Part shown: positions 1-8,904 of the stretch, piece after piece
How the letters are laid out: the number at the start of each line of letters is the position of its first letter
Numbering within the stretch: the stretch's first letter is position 1
DNA from: Curvibacter microcysteis
GTDB lineage: Bacteria; Pseudomonadota; Gammaproteobacteria; Burkholderiales; Burkholderiaceae_C
Direction of reading: 5' to 3'
NCBI RefSeq assembly: GCF_028649455.1
Contig: NZ_JAQSIO010000007.1
Coordinates: 1-64,000, forward strand
Length of the DNA stretch: 64,000 bases
The notes under the pieces: model-generated
The model's input: the letters and a program-made list of their open reading frames with translations, nothing else
Database searches by the model: none
Told to the model about the DNA's origin: nothing
Translations under genes and position numbers: made by a program

Positions 1-39
1 TGATTGCCGCCGTTCGCAAGACGGACTACGAACGCCTGC

Positions 40-1539
40 TCACGAGCGGATTTTGACGCTCGAATAGTTGGGCGCCTCGTCCGTGGGATGCGTTGTTGTG
101 TGCAGATTTGCCTCCCACCCGCCGCCCAACGCCTTGAAGATGGCTACGGCCGAGCGGGCCGACTCCGTCTGCGCTTGTACACGCGCCTCGGTCGCCCGGA
201 GCAGCGCCTCGTCAGCGTGCAGTACTTCGATCAAGCTGACAACACCCTTTTGGTAGGCAGAGAACGATGCGGCGCGCGCGCGGCCCAGCGAGTCAACGCC
301 GCCCGTCAACACCGCCACCTCCTCCTGTCGGCGGTCGAGGGCCGAGAGCGCGTTTTCCACATCCTCCGTGGCCTTGAAGGCTGCCAGCCGGTAGGCGGCC
401 AGCATCTCTGCCTCTTGGCCCTTGGCTTGTTCAATCTGCGCATTGATGCGTGCAAAGTCGAAAAGGCGCCAGCGCAGCCCGAGCACGCCCGCGGCCTGGC
501 TGGCGCCGCCTGAGAACAGGTTGCCGCTGGAGACAGAGGTCGCGCTCCCCACCAAACCGCTGAGGGAGAGCTTGGGGTAGTACTCCGAGATGGCAGCGCC
601 AATGCGCGCATTCGATGCGGCCAGGCGGCGCTCGGCAACGATGAGGTCTGGCCTGCGCCTGAGCAGGTCGCTGGGCGAGCCCGTCGCGATGCCCTGGGGC
701 GTGCTGGGGATGTGGCCCGGTGCAATGAGTTCTGCGCGGTGGGTGCCTGGGAGGGTTCCCAGGATCACATCCATCGCGTTCATCGCCGTGTCCAGGGACG
801 CATCCAGCATGGGGATGACCGCTTGCGCCTGCGACAGCGCGCCTTCTGCCTGCCGCACCTGGAGTTCTGCCGCGAGGCCTTTGCCGTGCAGCAGCCGGAT
901 TTTGGAAAGTAAATCCTGCTGGGTCTGTACCTGCTGGCGGGCCACGTCCCGGCGGGCCTGCAGGCCACGCACGGTGATGTAGATGTCTGCCGTCTGCGCC
1001 GCCACGGCCAGCCGGGTGGCCACCGCGCCTGCTTCCGAGGACTGATATTCGGCCGTGTCCGCCTCCCGCCCCCGGCGCAGGCCGCCAAACACATCCAGCT
1101 CCCAACTGGCGCCCAGGTTGGCCTCGTAAGCGCTGCCATACCGGTCAAAGCCGGGCGTCGAACTCAGAACCTGCCCCAAAGGCGTTTGCGTGGACTGGTA
1201 GGCCCGTGCTGCCTGGCCTGACACGGCGGCAGACGGCAGCAGTGCGGCGTCGGCAGCGCCCAGCCCCGCACGCGCCTGGGCCACACGGGCAGCGGCTTGC
1301 GCCAGGTCCAGGTTCTGCTGCAGCGCCAGCGACACGAACTGCGTCAACTGTGGGTCGCCAAAGCTGGACCACCAGTGGGCCAGATTTGGGGGCACCTTCT
1401 CCAGCGGTTGCTCTCTCAGGGTCCGCTCCTGGAACTGTTCAGGCAGGGCGACAGGGGGGCGAACATAGTCCGGCCCCACGGCACAGCCAGCGGACAGGCT
1501 GGCCACAAGAAGGGCGGCGAGGGTGTGTTTGGGCAGCAT
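40..1539 (-). CDS. RND efflux outer-membrane factor lipoprotein (NodT/OprM family)
   Basis: A 499-residue outer-membrane channel of the TolC/OprM type, which would carry substrates from the adaptor-pump complex across the outer membrane. The N-terminus is a lipoprotein signal with lipobox SAGC (Cys19), followed by CAVGPDYVRPP, the usual start of NodT-family proteins. Two OEP repeats of coiled-coil helices fill the rest, including the LLRRRPDL segment typical of the family near residue 290. Length is normal for the family. It diverges from the tetR gene at 1632; the adaptor and pump follow that regulator, so the three parts of one tripartite pump are split over two transcripts. The shared intergenic region holds a TGACCAT/ATGGTCA palindrome. 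The substrate cannot be told from sequence. Confidence 0.93.
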   Translation of the reverse strand: MLPKHTLAALLVASLSAGCAVGPDYVRPPVALPEQFQERTLREQPLEKVPPNLAHWWSSFGDPQLTQFVSLALQQNLDLAQAAARVAQARAGLGAADAALLPSAAVSGQAARAYQSTQTPLGQVLSSTPGFDRYGSAYEANLGASWELDVFGGLRRGREADTAEYQSSEAGAVATRLAVAAQTADIYITVRGLQARRDVARQQVQTQQDLLSKIRLLHGKGLAAELQVRQAEGALSQAQAVIPMLDASLDTAMNAMDVILGTLPGTHRAELIAPGHIPSTPQGIATGSPSDLLRRRPDLIVAERRLAASNARIGAAISEYYPKLSLSGLVGSATSVSSGNLFSGGASQAAGVLGLRWRLFDFARINAQIEQAKGQEAEMLAAYRLAAFKATEDVENALSALDRRQEEVAVLTGGVDSLGRARAASFSAYQKGVVSLIEVLHADEALLRATEARVQAQTESARSAVAIFKALGGGWEANLHTTTHPTDEAPNYSSVKIRS

Positions 1540-1570
1540 GGTGTTTTCCGATCGTCAGGGCATTGGGTTG

Positions 1571-1592
1571 TGACCATAATACCAAATGGTCA
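1571..1592. promoter_or_regulatory. operator-like palindrome between efflux outer-membrane gene and tetR
   Basis: Inverted repeat TGACCAT (1571-1577), 8-nt spacer, ATGGTCA (1586-1592). On the minus strand it covers an extended -10 (TGG then TATTAT, 1576-1581) suited to the outer-membrane gene. The same TGACCA/TGGTCA half-sites recur at 2263-2288 before the adaptor gene. That recurrence, and the adjacent tetR gene, make it a likely binding site of that regulator. This is inference; no binding data are available. Confidence 0.7.
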
Positions 1593-1631
1593 CTGGTTGT
1601 CTAGTGTGCGAGACTGTCGTAAGCTGCACCC

Positions 1632-2249
1632 ATGACCAAAACCAGCCATCCCACCGCCGCAGGCCGGGGCCCTGCGGACCACGAGGTGCGAAACCAGATC
1701 GTGACCGCCGCCACCGAGCACTTCAGCCGTTACGGCTACGAAAAAACCACTGTGTCCGACCTGGCCAAGGAAATCGGTTTTTCCAAGGCCTATATCTACA
1801 AGTTCTTCGAGTCCAAGCAGGCCATTGGCGAGATGATTTGCACCAACTGCCTGAGCGATATCGAGAGCGAGGTCCGTGCCGCCGTGGCCCAGGCCGATCG
1901 GCCGCCCGAGAAGCTGCGGCGCATGTTCAAAGCCATTGTGGAGTCGAGCCTGCGGCTCTTTTTTCAGGACAGAAAGCTCTACGAGATTGCCACCTCGGCG
2001 GCGACTGAGCGCTGGCAGTCCACCATTGTTTATGAAGAGCGCCTGCAGGCGCTGCTGCGGGATGTGTTGCAGGAAGGCCGGCAAACCGGTGACTTCGAGC
2101 GCAAGACGCCGCTGGATGAAACCACCGCCGCTATCCATCTGGTGATGCGCCCCTACCTCAACCCCCTGATCCTCCAGCACAGCCTGGACTACGCCAATGA
2201 GGCGCCCGCCCAGCTGTCCAGCCTGGTTCTGCGCAGCCTGTCTCCTTGA
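1632..2249 (+). CDS. TetR/AcrR-family transcriptional regulator of the efflux locus
   Basis: A 205-residue regulator. Residues about 15-65 form a TetR-type helix-turn-helix (ATEHFSRYGYEKTTVSDLAKEI, written here across two helices, then GFSKAYIYKFFESK). The C-terminal two thirds is the variable ligand-binding and dimer domain, carrying a TetR_C-like YERLQALLRDVLQEGRQ helix. The ATG at 1632 puts the HTH at the usual distance from the N-terminus. It sits between the divergent outer-membrane factor and the adaptor/pump genes, with a matching palindrome on each side, so it most likely represses both transcripts and itself. The inducer is unknown. Confidence 0.93.
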   Translation: MTKTSHPTAAGRGPADHEVRNQIVTAATEHFSRYGYEKTTVSDLAKEIGFSKAYIYKFFESKQAIGEMICTNCLSDIESEVRAAVAQADRPPEKLRRMFKAIVESSLRLFFQDRKLYEIATSAATERWQSTIVYEERLQALLRDVLQEGRQTGDFERKTPLDETTAAIHLVMRPYLNPLILQHSLDYANEAPAQLSSLVLRSLSP

Positions 2250-2262
2250 TCCAAAAAAGATT

Positions 2263-2288
2263 TGTGACCATTGACTAATTTGGTCACA
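2263..2288. promoter_or_regulatory. operator-like palindrome and promoter upstream of the adaptor gene
   Basis: Inverted repeat TGTGACCA (2263-2270), 10-nt spacer, TGGTCACA (2281-2288). The spacer contains TTGACT (2271-2276), which pairs at 17 nt with CACAAT (2294-2299) as a weak -35/-10 for the adaptor-pump transcript. The repeat therefore brackets the -35 box, a standard repressor position. Its half-sites match the palindrome at 1571-1592. Confidence 0.7.
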
Positions 2289-2332
2289 AGAATCACAATG
2301 AAAGTCCCGATCCATTCGCACAAGGGACTTTC

Positions 2333-3451
2333 ATGCTCCGGCCTCGCCTTGCCACCCTGTTTCTCGTTTCTGCCTTGCCGTTGGCGCTGGTCGCTTGCGG
2401 CGAAAAGGCTTCTTCCGACCCCCGCACCCAGGCGCCGCTGGTGCGCGCCGCCGTTGTCCAGGAGGCCTCGGCTTCGACCCGGGCGTTCACCGGCACCGTA
2501 GCGGCGCGGGTGCAGAGCGACCTGGGCTTTCGTGTCCCGGGCAAGGTGCTGGAGCGGCTGGTGGATGCGGGGCAGACCGTCCAACGCGGCCAGCCGCTCA
2601 TGCGCATCGATGCGGTGGACTTGAAGCTGGCCGCCCATGCGCAGCAAGAGGCTGTGGCCGCTGCACGTGCCCGTGCACGCCAGGCGGCAGACGATGAAGC
2701 GCGCTACCGCGACCTGCGCGGCACAGGTGCCATTTCTGCCACTGCCTACGACCAGGCGAAGGCAGCGGCAGACGCCGCCCAGGCGCAGCTCAGCGCTGCT
2801 GAAGCCCAGGCCGATGTCTCCCGCAATGCCAGCCGCTACGCTGAGCTGGTGGCCGATGGCGACGGCGTTGTGGTGGAAACACTGGCTGAGCCCGGCCAAG
2901 TGGTGAGTGCCGGTCAACCTGTGGTCCGCCTGGCCCACGCAGGCCGCCGCGAGGCGCTCATCCAGTTGCCTGAGACTCTGCGCCCCGCCATCGGGTCGCA
3001 GGCGCAAGCCACCTTGTTCGGCAAAGAGGGCCTCGCCGTCCCGGCCAAGCTGCGGCAGCTGTCCAGCGCGGCAGACCGGGTGACGCGCACCTTCGAGGCC
3101 CGTTATGTGCTGGAAGGCGACTTGGCCAACGCGCCCCTGGGCACCACGGTGGTGGTGCGCATCGCAGACGACAAAACCTCTGTGGCGGCGGGCCTGCAAG
3201 TGCCCATCGGCGCCTTGTTCGACGCGGGCAAGGGCCCCGGCGTGTGGGTGATTCGCGGTGAACCGGCCCAGGTGGCCTGGCAGCCGGTGGCCGTCCAGCG
3301 CCTGGACGATTCGGGGGCCTATGTGACGGGCCAAATCAAGCCTGGGGAGCGGGTTGTTGCGCTGGGTGCGCACTTGCTGCGTGAAGGCGATGCGGTCCGG
3401 CTGGCCGATATGGCGGCTTCCGCCGCCGTGACCGAAGGAGCACGTCCGTGA
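2333..3451 (+). CDS. RND efflux periplasmic adaptor (membrane fusion protein), lipoprotein
   Basis: A 372-residue HlyD/AcrA-type adaptor linking the inner-membrane pump to the outer-membrane channel. The start gives a lipoprotein signal ending LALVAC (Cys22). Next come the first beta-barrel/lipoyl half (GFRVPGKVLERLVDAGQTV), an alpha-hairpin rich in Ala/Gln/Arg (about residues 100-165), the second lipoyl half (VVVETLAEPGQVVSAGQPV) and beta-barrel domains. It lies 83 nt after tetR and overlaps the pump gene by 4 nt (ATG/GTGA-type junction at 3448-3451), so the two are translationally coupled. Confidence 0.95.
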   Translation: MLRPRLATLFLVSALPLALVACGEKASSDPRTQAPLVRAAVVQEASASTRAFTGTVAARVQSDLGFRVPGKVLERLVDAGQTVQRGQPLMRIDAVDLKLAAHAQQEAVAAARARARQAADDEARYRDLRGTGAISATAYDQAKAAADAAQAQLSAAEAQADVSRNASRYAELVADGDGVVVETLAEPGQVVSAGQPVVRLAHAGRREALIQLPETLRPAIGSQAQATLFGKEGLAVPAKLRQLSSAADRVTRTFEARYVLEGDLANAPLGTTVVVRIADDKTSVAAGLQVPIGALFDAGKGPGVWVIRGEPAQVAWQPVAVQRLDDSGAYVTGQIKPGERVVALGAHLLREGDAVRLADMAASAAVTEGARP

Positions 3452-6400
3452 GCCAAGGCCGTTTCAACCTGTCGGCGCTGGCAGTGCGCGAGCGCGCCAT
3501 CACCCTGTTCCTGATTTTCCTGATCTCTGCGGCAGGCATTCTGGCGTTCGCCAAGCTCGGGCGCGCGGAAGACCCGCCTTTCACGATCAAGCAGATGACG
3601 ATCGTCACGGCCTGGCCCGGCGCCACCGCGCAGGAGATGCAGGACCAAGTCGCAGAGCCCCTGGAAAAGCGCATGCAGGAGTTGCGCTGGTACGACCGCT
3701 CTGAAACCTTCACCCGCCCTGGCTTGGCGTTCACCATGGTGTCGCTGCTCGACAGCGCACCGCCGTCGCAGGTGCAGGAAGAGTTCTACCAGGCCCGCAA
3801 GAAGATCAGCGATGAGGCCCGAAGGCTGCCTGCAGGCGTCATCGGTCCCATGGTCAATGACGAATATGCCGATGTGACCTTTGCGCTGTTCGCCCTCAAG
3901 GCCAAGGGCGAGCCCCAAAGGCAACTGGTGCGCGATGCCGAGGTGCTGCGCCAGCAACTGCTGCACGTGGCGGGTGTCAAGAAGGTCAACATCATCGGGG
4001 AGCAGTCCGATCGGATCTTTGTCTCCTTCTCTCACGACCGGCTGGCCACGCTGGGCGTTTCACCCCAGGACATTTTTGTCGCCCTCAACAGCCAGAACGT
4101 GCTGACCCCTGCAGGCTCCATCGAAACCCAGGGGCCGCAGGTCTTCCTGCGTGTGGACGGCGCGCTCAACACGCTGGAGAAGATCCGGCAGACCCCCATC
4201 GTCGCGCAGGGGCGGACGCTCAAGCTGTCGGACGTGGCGACCGTCGAACGCGGCTACGAAGACCCTGCCACGTTCCTCGTGCGCAACGGTGGCGAGCCAG
4301 CGCTGCTGCTGGGCGTGGTGATGCGCGACGACTGGAACGGGCTCGATCTGGGCAAGGCGCTGGAGGCCGAGGTCACCCAAATCAACTCCCAACTCCCCAT
4401 GGGCATGACGCTGACCAAGGTGACCGACCAGGCTGTCAACATCGCCTCGGCGGTGGACGAGTTCATGGTCAAGTTTTTCGTCGCCCTGCTGGTGGTGATG
4501 GTGGTGTGTTTTGTCAGCATGGGCTGGCGTGTGGGCATCGTGGTGGCAGCCGCTGTGCCGCTGACGCTGGCGGCGGTGTTTGTGGTCATGGCCGCCTCGG
4601 GCAAGAACTTTGACCGCATCACGCTGGGCTCACTCATCCTGGCGCTGGGCTTGCTGGTGGACGACGCCATCATCGCCATCGAAATGATGGTGGTGAAGAT
4701 GGAAGAGGGTTACGACCGTGTGGCCGCCTCTGCCTACGCCTGGAGCCACACGGCGGCGCCCATGCTTTCGGGCACGCTGGTCACAGCCATTGGCTTCATG
4801 CCCAATGGCTTTGCACGCTCCACAGCAGGTGAATACACCAGCAACATGTTCTGGATCGTCGGCATTGCATTGATTGCGTCGTGGGTGGTGGCCGTGGTGT
4901 TCACGCCGTACCTGGGCGTCAAGCTGTTGCCCGACCTCAAAAAGGTCGAGGGCGGGCACGGCGCCATCTACGACACGCCGCGCTACAACCGGTTTCGCCA
5001 GTTGCTCGGCCGCGTCATTGCGCGCAAGTGGATCGTGGCGGCCTCCGTCGTCACGCTCTTTGTGGTGTCGTTGCTGGGCATGGCCGTGGTCAAGAAGCAG
5101 TTCTTCCCCACGTCTGACCGGCCGGAAGTGCTGGTCGAGGTGCAGATGCCCTATGGCACGTCCATCGAACAAACCAGCGCCGCCACGGCCAAGGTCGAAG
5201 CCTGGCTGGCGAAGCAGGACGAGGCCAAGGTGGTGACCGCCTACATCGGCCAGGGCGCACCGCGCTTCTTCCTGGCCATGTCGCCCGAGCTGCCGGACCC
5301 ATCGTTCGCCAAGGTCGTGGTGCTCACGGGCAACGACAAGGAGCGGGAGGCCCTCAAGTTCAGGCTGCGCCATGCCGTGGCCGATGGCCTGGCGCCAGAA
5401 GCGCAGGTGCGGGTCACGCAAATCGTGTTCGGCCCACCCTCGCCCTTCCCGGTGGCTTACCGTGTCATGGGCCCCGACACCAACAAGCTGCGCGCAATCG
5501 CCGCCGAGGTCGAGGCCGTGCTGCAGGCCAGCCCGATGATGCGCACCGTCAACACAGACTGGGGCCCGCGCGTCCCGACCCTGCACTTCACACTCGAACA
5601 GGACCGCCTGACGGCCGTGGGCCTCAGCTCCAGCGCGGTGGCCCAGCAGCTGCAGTTCTTGCTGAGCGGCGCGCCGCTCACGGAGGTGCGCGAGGACATC
5701 CGCTCGGTGCAGGTCATGGGCCGGGCCGCTGGCGATGTCCGCCTGGACCCTGCGAAGATTTCTGGCCTGTCGCTGGTGGGATCGGGCGGGCAGCGCATCC
5801 CGCTGTCGCAGGTGGGCAAGGTCGATGTGCGCATGGAAGACCCCATCCTGCGCCGACGCGACCGCACGCCGACCATCACGGTGCGTGGCGACATTGCCGA
5901 AGGCCTGCAGCCGCCGGATGTGTCCACCGCCATCACCCAGCAGCTCCAGCCCATCATGGACAAGTTGCCGGGCGGCTACCGCATCGTCGAGGCAGGCTCC
6001 ATCGAAGAGGCGGGCAAGGCCACTGTCGCCATGCTGCCGATCTTCCCCATCATGCTGGCGGCCACCCTGCTCATCATCATCCTGCAGGTCCGCTCCATTT
6101 CGGGCATGGTGATGGTCTTCCTGACCAGCCCGTTGGGCCTGATCGGTGTTGTGCCCACGCTGCTCCTGTTCCAGCAGCCTTTCGGCATCAATGCGCTGGT
6201 GGGTTTGATTGCGCTGTCGGGCATCTTGATGCGCAACACGCTGATCCTGATCGGGCAGATCCGCGAGAACGAAGATGCCGGTCTGGACCCCTTCCGCGCC
6301 GTGGTCGAGGCCACTGTGCAACGTGCCCGCCCGGTGATCCTCACCGCCCTGGCTGCCATCCTGGCGTTCATCCCGCTCACGCACTCCGTGTTCTGGGGAA

Positions 6401-6534
6401 CGCTGGCCTACACCTTGATCGGCGGCACGCTGGCTGGCACGGTGCTCACGCTCGTGTTCCTGCCTGCGATGTATTCGATCTGGTTCGGTATTCGGCCCGC
6501 TCGTTCTTCCGCCGCATCCCCAGCGTCTGTCTGA
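3448..6534 (+). CDS. RND efflux pump inner-membrane transporter
   Basis: A 1028-residue proton-driven resistance-nodulation-division transporter of full length. It has a first TM helix near residues 14-34, a large periplasmic loop, TM2-6 around 335-480, a second periplasmic loop, and TM8-12 around 855-1015. The proton-relay pair is visible as LGLLVDDAIIAIEMM in TM4 near residue 405. It resembles the TriC/MexK-like branch (RAEDPPFTIKQM at the first loop) more than the AcrB branch. It starts with GTG overlapping the adaptor and is followed 42 nt later by an SDR gene, probably on the same transcript. Substrates are not deducible. Confidence 0.96.
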   Translation: MSQGRFNLSALAVRERAITLFLIFLISAAGILAFAKLGRAEDPPFTIKQMTIVTAWPGATAQEMQDQVAEPLEKRMQELRWYDRSETFTRPGLAFTMVSLLDSAPPSQVQEEFYQARKKISDEARRLPAGVIGPMVNDEYADVTFALFALKAKGEPQRQLVRDAEVLRQQLLHVAGVKKVNIIGEQSDRIFVSFSHDRLATLGVSPQDIFVALNSQNVLTPAGSIETQGPQVFLRVDGALNTLEKIRQTPIVAQGRTLKLSDVATVERGYEDPATFLVRNGGEPALLLGVVMRDDWNGLDLGKALEAEVTQINSQLPMGMTLTKVTDQAVNIASAVDEFMVKFFVALLVVMVVCFVSMGWRVGIVVAAAVPLTLAAVFVVMAASGKNFDRITLGSLILALGLLVDDAIIAIEMMVVKMEEGYDRVAASAYAWSHTAAPMLSGTLVTAIGFMPNGFARSTAGEYTSNMFWIVGIALIASWVVAVVFTPYLGVKLLPDLKKVEGGHGAIYDTPRYNRFRQLLGRVIARKWIVAASVVTLFVVSLLGMAVVKKQFFPTSDRPEVLVEVQMPYGTSIEQTSAATAKVEAWLAKQDEAKVVTAYIGQGAPRFFLAMSPELPDPSFAKVVVLTGNDKEREALKFRLRHAVADGLAPEAQVRVTQIVFGPPSPFPVAYRVMGPDTNKLRAIAAEVEAVLQASPMMRTVNTDWGPRVPTLHFTLEQDRLTAVGLSSSAVAQQLQFLLSGAPLTEVREDIRSVQVMGRAAGDVRLDPAKISGLSLVGSGGQRIPLSQVGKVDVRMEDPILRRRDRTPTITVRGDIAEGLQPPDVSTAITQQLQPIMDKLPGGYRIVEAGSIEEAGKATVAMLPIFPIMLAATLLIIILQVRSISGMVMVFLTSPLGLIGVVPTLLLFQQPFGINALVGLIALSGILMRNTLILIGQIRENEDAGLDPFRAVVEATVQRARPVILTALAAILAFIPLTHSVFWGTLAYTLIGGTLAGTVLTLVFLPAMYSIWFGIRPARSSAASPASV

Positions 6535-6576
6535 CTCCCCCACTGCACATCCCTCCTACCAAAAAAAGGAACTGCC

Positions 6577-7383
6577 ATGTCGAAATCCAAAGTTGTCGTT
6601 GTCACCGGCGTGTCCTCGGGCATCGGCCGTGCTGCGGCCATACAGTTTGCCCAGCAGGGCTGCCGGGTCTTCGGCACCGTGCGCAACACCGCCAAAGCGC
6701 ACGCCATTCCCAACGTGACGCTCATTGAGATGGACATCCGCGACGAGGTGTCGGTGGAGCGTGGCATCCAGACCATCATCGGGCAGGCCCAGCGCATCGA
6801 CGTACTGGTCAACAGCGCGGGCGTGACCTTGCTGGGTGCGGCCGAAGAAACCTCTGTGGAGGAGGCACAGACGCTGTTTGACACCAACCTCTTCGGCGTC
6901 TTGCGCGTGACCAAGGCGGTACTGCCCCACATGCGCGCGCAGCGCTCCGGCCGCATCGTCAATGTGAGCTCGGTGCTCGGCTTTCTGCCTGCGCCCTACA
7001 TGGCGCTCTATTCGGCGTCCAAGCATGCGGTTGAAGGGCTGGCCGAGACGCTGGACCACGAGGTGCGCCAGTTCGGCATTCGCGTCTCACTGGTCGAGCC
7101 CTCCTTCACCAAGACCAACCTGGATTTGAATGCGCCCCAAACGGTGGCCCAGATCGCTGACTACAGCCAGGAGCTGGAGATCGTGTCGAAAGCGATCCAG
7201 GGCAACGTGCAGAAGGCCCCCCCGCCCCAGGGCGTGGCCGACACCATCGTCCGTGCCGCACTCGGGGCCTGGAAGATGCGCCACACGCCCAAGGGAGAGG
7301 CATCGCTGCTGGCCAAGCTGCGCCGTTTCATGCCTGCAGGCCCGGTGGGCAAGGGCCTGCGCAAATCGTTCGGACTGGCGTAA
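6577..7383 (+). CDS. SDR-family oxidoreductase
   Basis: A 268-residue classical short-chain dehydrogenase/reductase. The NAD(P) site is VTGVSSGIGRAA (TGxxxGIG) near residues 9-20, the structural NSAG motif is at about residue 87, and the catalytic Ser and Tyr-x3-Lys appear as NVSSV and YSASK near residues 130-150. The ATG at 6577 follows an AAAAAAGGAA ribosome site. It lies 42 nt after the pump gene and about 100 nt before the thioesterase, so it appears to belong to the efflux operon. An oxidoreductase plus thioesterase beside a pump suggests processing of a lipophilic or acyl compound, but that is inference. Confidence 0.92.
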   Translation: MSKSKVVVVTGVSSGIGRAAAIQFAQQGCRVFGTVRNTAKAHAIPNVTLIEMDIRDEVSVERGIQTIIGQAQRIDVLVNSAGVTLLGAAEETSVEEAQTLFDTNLFGVLRVTKAVLPHMRAQRSGRIVNVSSVLGFLPAPYMALYSASKHAVEGLAETLDHEVRQFGIRVSLVEPSFTKTNLDLNAPQTVAQIADYSQELEIVSKAIQGNVQKAPPPQGVADTIVRAALGAWKMRHTPKGEASLLAKLRRFMPAGPVGKGLRKSFGLA

Positions 7384-7479
7384 CGCGCTGGCAACGATCC
7401 CCCGCGCAGCCGCTGGCGGCAAGCCCACCGTGGCCTGTGGCAAGTGCACTGCCTTGTGACTCCACTGGAGAGCATCGTG

Positions 7480-8028
7480 ATGAAAGAAAACAAACCCACG
7501 GACTGGGCTGCGCAGCAGACTGACGCTGTACACCGCATGCGCGAAGGCGGTGGCCTGCCGGGCTTAGCCCGCGCAGAGCAGATCGCAGGAAAGAGCGGCC
7601 GCCAGATCCTCGAAGCCATGGTGTCTGGCGAGCTGCCCTACCCGCCGATGAACGACACCATGAACCTCGCGTTGCTGGAGGTGGGCGATGGCCGCGCCGT
7701 GTTCCAGGGCATCCCGCTGCTAGCGCACTACAACCCGCTGGGCAGCGTGCATGGGGGCTGGTTTGCGTCGCTCCTGGACTCTGCACTGGGTTGCGCAATT
7801 CAGTCCGCGCTGCCTGCGGGGCGGTCCTACACCACAGCCGAACTCAGCATCAAGATCGTGCGGTCTGCGTCCCACAAAACCGGCCCGCTGCGGGCCACGG
7901 GCAGACTGATTCATGGCGGTGATCGGCTCGCAACCGCCGAGGCCCGCGTTGAGGATGAGCACGGCAAGCTGTATGCCCACGCCACCACGACATGCCTGGT
8001 CTTTGACTTGTCGAGACGCGATGCGTAG
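7480..8028 (+). CDS. PaaI-family hotdog-fold thioesterase
   Basis: About 182 residues with a single hotdog domain. The core segment NPLGSVHGGWFASLLDSALG carries the HGG motif that starts the long hotdog helix in PaaI/YdiI thioesterases, which hydrolyse acyl- or aroyl-CoA. The start chosen is ATG 7480, which has GGAG at 7467-7470 at good spacing; an upstream GTG at 7444 is in frame but lacks one. It is the last gene of the apparent tetR-adaptor-pump-SDR-thioesterase run. Specificity is unknown. Confidence 0.88.
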   Translation: MKENKPTDWAAQQTDAVHRMREGGGLPGLARAEQIAGKSGRQILEAMVSGELPYPPMNDTMNLALLEVGDGRAVFQGIPLLAHYNPLGSVHGGWFASLLDSALGCAIQSALPAGRSYTTAELSIKIVRSASHKTGPLRATGRLIHGGDRLATAEARVEDEHGKLYAHATTTCLVFDLSRRDA

Positions 8029-8124
8029 CGCAGTTTGCACTCGGTTGATTCAGCCGCCGTCACGTTCGTGCCCGAATAGCCCCATGCGCCAAGCCAGATT
8101 TCATGCGGCAGGCAAGAGACCGCC

Positions 8125-8829
8125 ATGCTATTCGTGAAGGACAGTCCGTCGGAGGTGGCGGTACGCAGGCTCAAGGTGTGCCGCCTCTTCGCCGGAATGG
8201 ATGAATCGAAGCTCTCCGAGGTAGCTCGCCAGTGCAGTTGGCAACAACTACACACAGGGCACATTGCGACAGGCAGATCCCAAGACACCTTCTTTATCGT
8301 CTGCCAAGGCAAGATGCGCGTGTCGGCCTTGTCTCCGAATGGGCGCGAGCTACTCATTGCGGACTTTGAACAAGGCGGGCATTTTGGGGTCATCGGCGTG
8401 CTGGGGGCGAGTGCCGCGTCCTTGCAGGCGCATGCGCTGGAACCGTCGTTACTGGCCTGCCTGCAACGTGCAGATTTCATGCGGCTGGTTCACGAGAATG
8501 TCCCTCTGGCTGGACTGGTGCGCGAATCGCTCCAGATCGCGGCAGAACAATTGATGAGCCGCCTGGTCGAGCTGGGCGTTCTAAACATTGCGGGACGACT
8601 CTACAGTTGCTTGCTGGAGATGGCCCGACAAGCCGGCGTTGTGGACAACCGTGCCGTCATCACGCCAGCGCCACTTCGTGCCGAGTTGGCGACACGGATT
8701 GCGGCCTCACGCGAAGAAGTCAGTCGGGAACTGGCACGGCTGCGCAAGCTGGGGCTCATCACTTCCACACGCCAAAGAATCGTGCTGAACGATGTAGCGG
8801 CACTGGAGCTGCGACTTCAGAACCTTTGA
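8125..8829 (+). CDS. Crp/Fnr-family transcriptional regulator
   Basis: A 234-residue regulator. Residues about 15-125 form a cyclic-nucleotide-binding-type jelly roll (FFIVCQGKMRVSALSPNGRE, then ADFEQGGHFGVIG). A long dimer helix follows, then a Crp-type winged HTH near 185-225 containing TRIAASREEVSRELARLRK. The N-terminal part has only a few scattered Cys residues and no clear Fnr iron-sulfur cluster set, and the cAMP-contact residues are not obviously conserved, so the ligand is unknown. It stands alone after the thioesterase with no strong ribosome site; the target is unknown. Confidence 0.9.
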   Translation: MLFVKDSPSEVAVRRLKVCRLFAGMDESKLSEVARQCSWQQLHTGHIATGRSQDTFFIVCQGKMRVSALSPNGRELLIADFEQGGHFGVIGVLGASAASLQAHALEPSLLACLQRADFMRLVHENVPLAGLVRESLQIAAEQLMSRLVELGVLNIAGRLYSCLLEMARQAGVVDNRAVITPAPLRAELATRIAASREEVSRELARLRKLGLITSTRQRIVLNDVAALELRLQNL

Positions 8830-8870
8830 ATGGAGCTGATGGTGTACAGGCTCACCTGAATGACCACTTT

Positions 8871-8896
8871 GAGAGGCGGTCCGAAGCCCGCCTCTC
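8871..8896. terminator. stem-loop between convergent genes
   Basis: Perfect 9-bp stem GAGAGGCGG (8871-8879) / CCGCCTCTC (8888-8896) with an 8-nt loop, between the end of the Crp/Fnr gene and the end of the minus-strand gene at 8905. Neither side has a T-run, so it may be a weak bidirectional terminator or an mRNA 3'-end stabiliser. Confidence 0.45.
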
Positions 8897-8904
8897 GTGG
8901 CCCG

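Noticed and set aside
1-39. Short stretch before the outer-membrane factor stop codon
   Set aside because: Too short to assign; it may be the end of a neighbouring gene outside the window.
4630-6543. 637-codon minus-strand frame inside the RND pump gene
   Set aside because: Composition (His, Arg, Asp, Gln rich) is that of a shadow frame and it resembles no protein.
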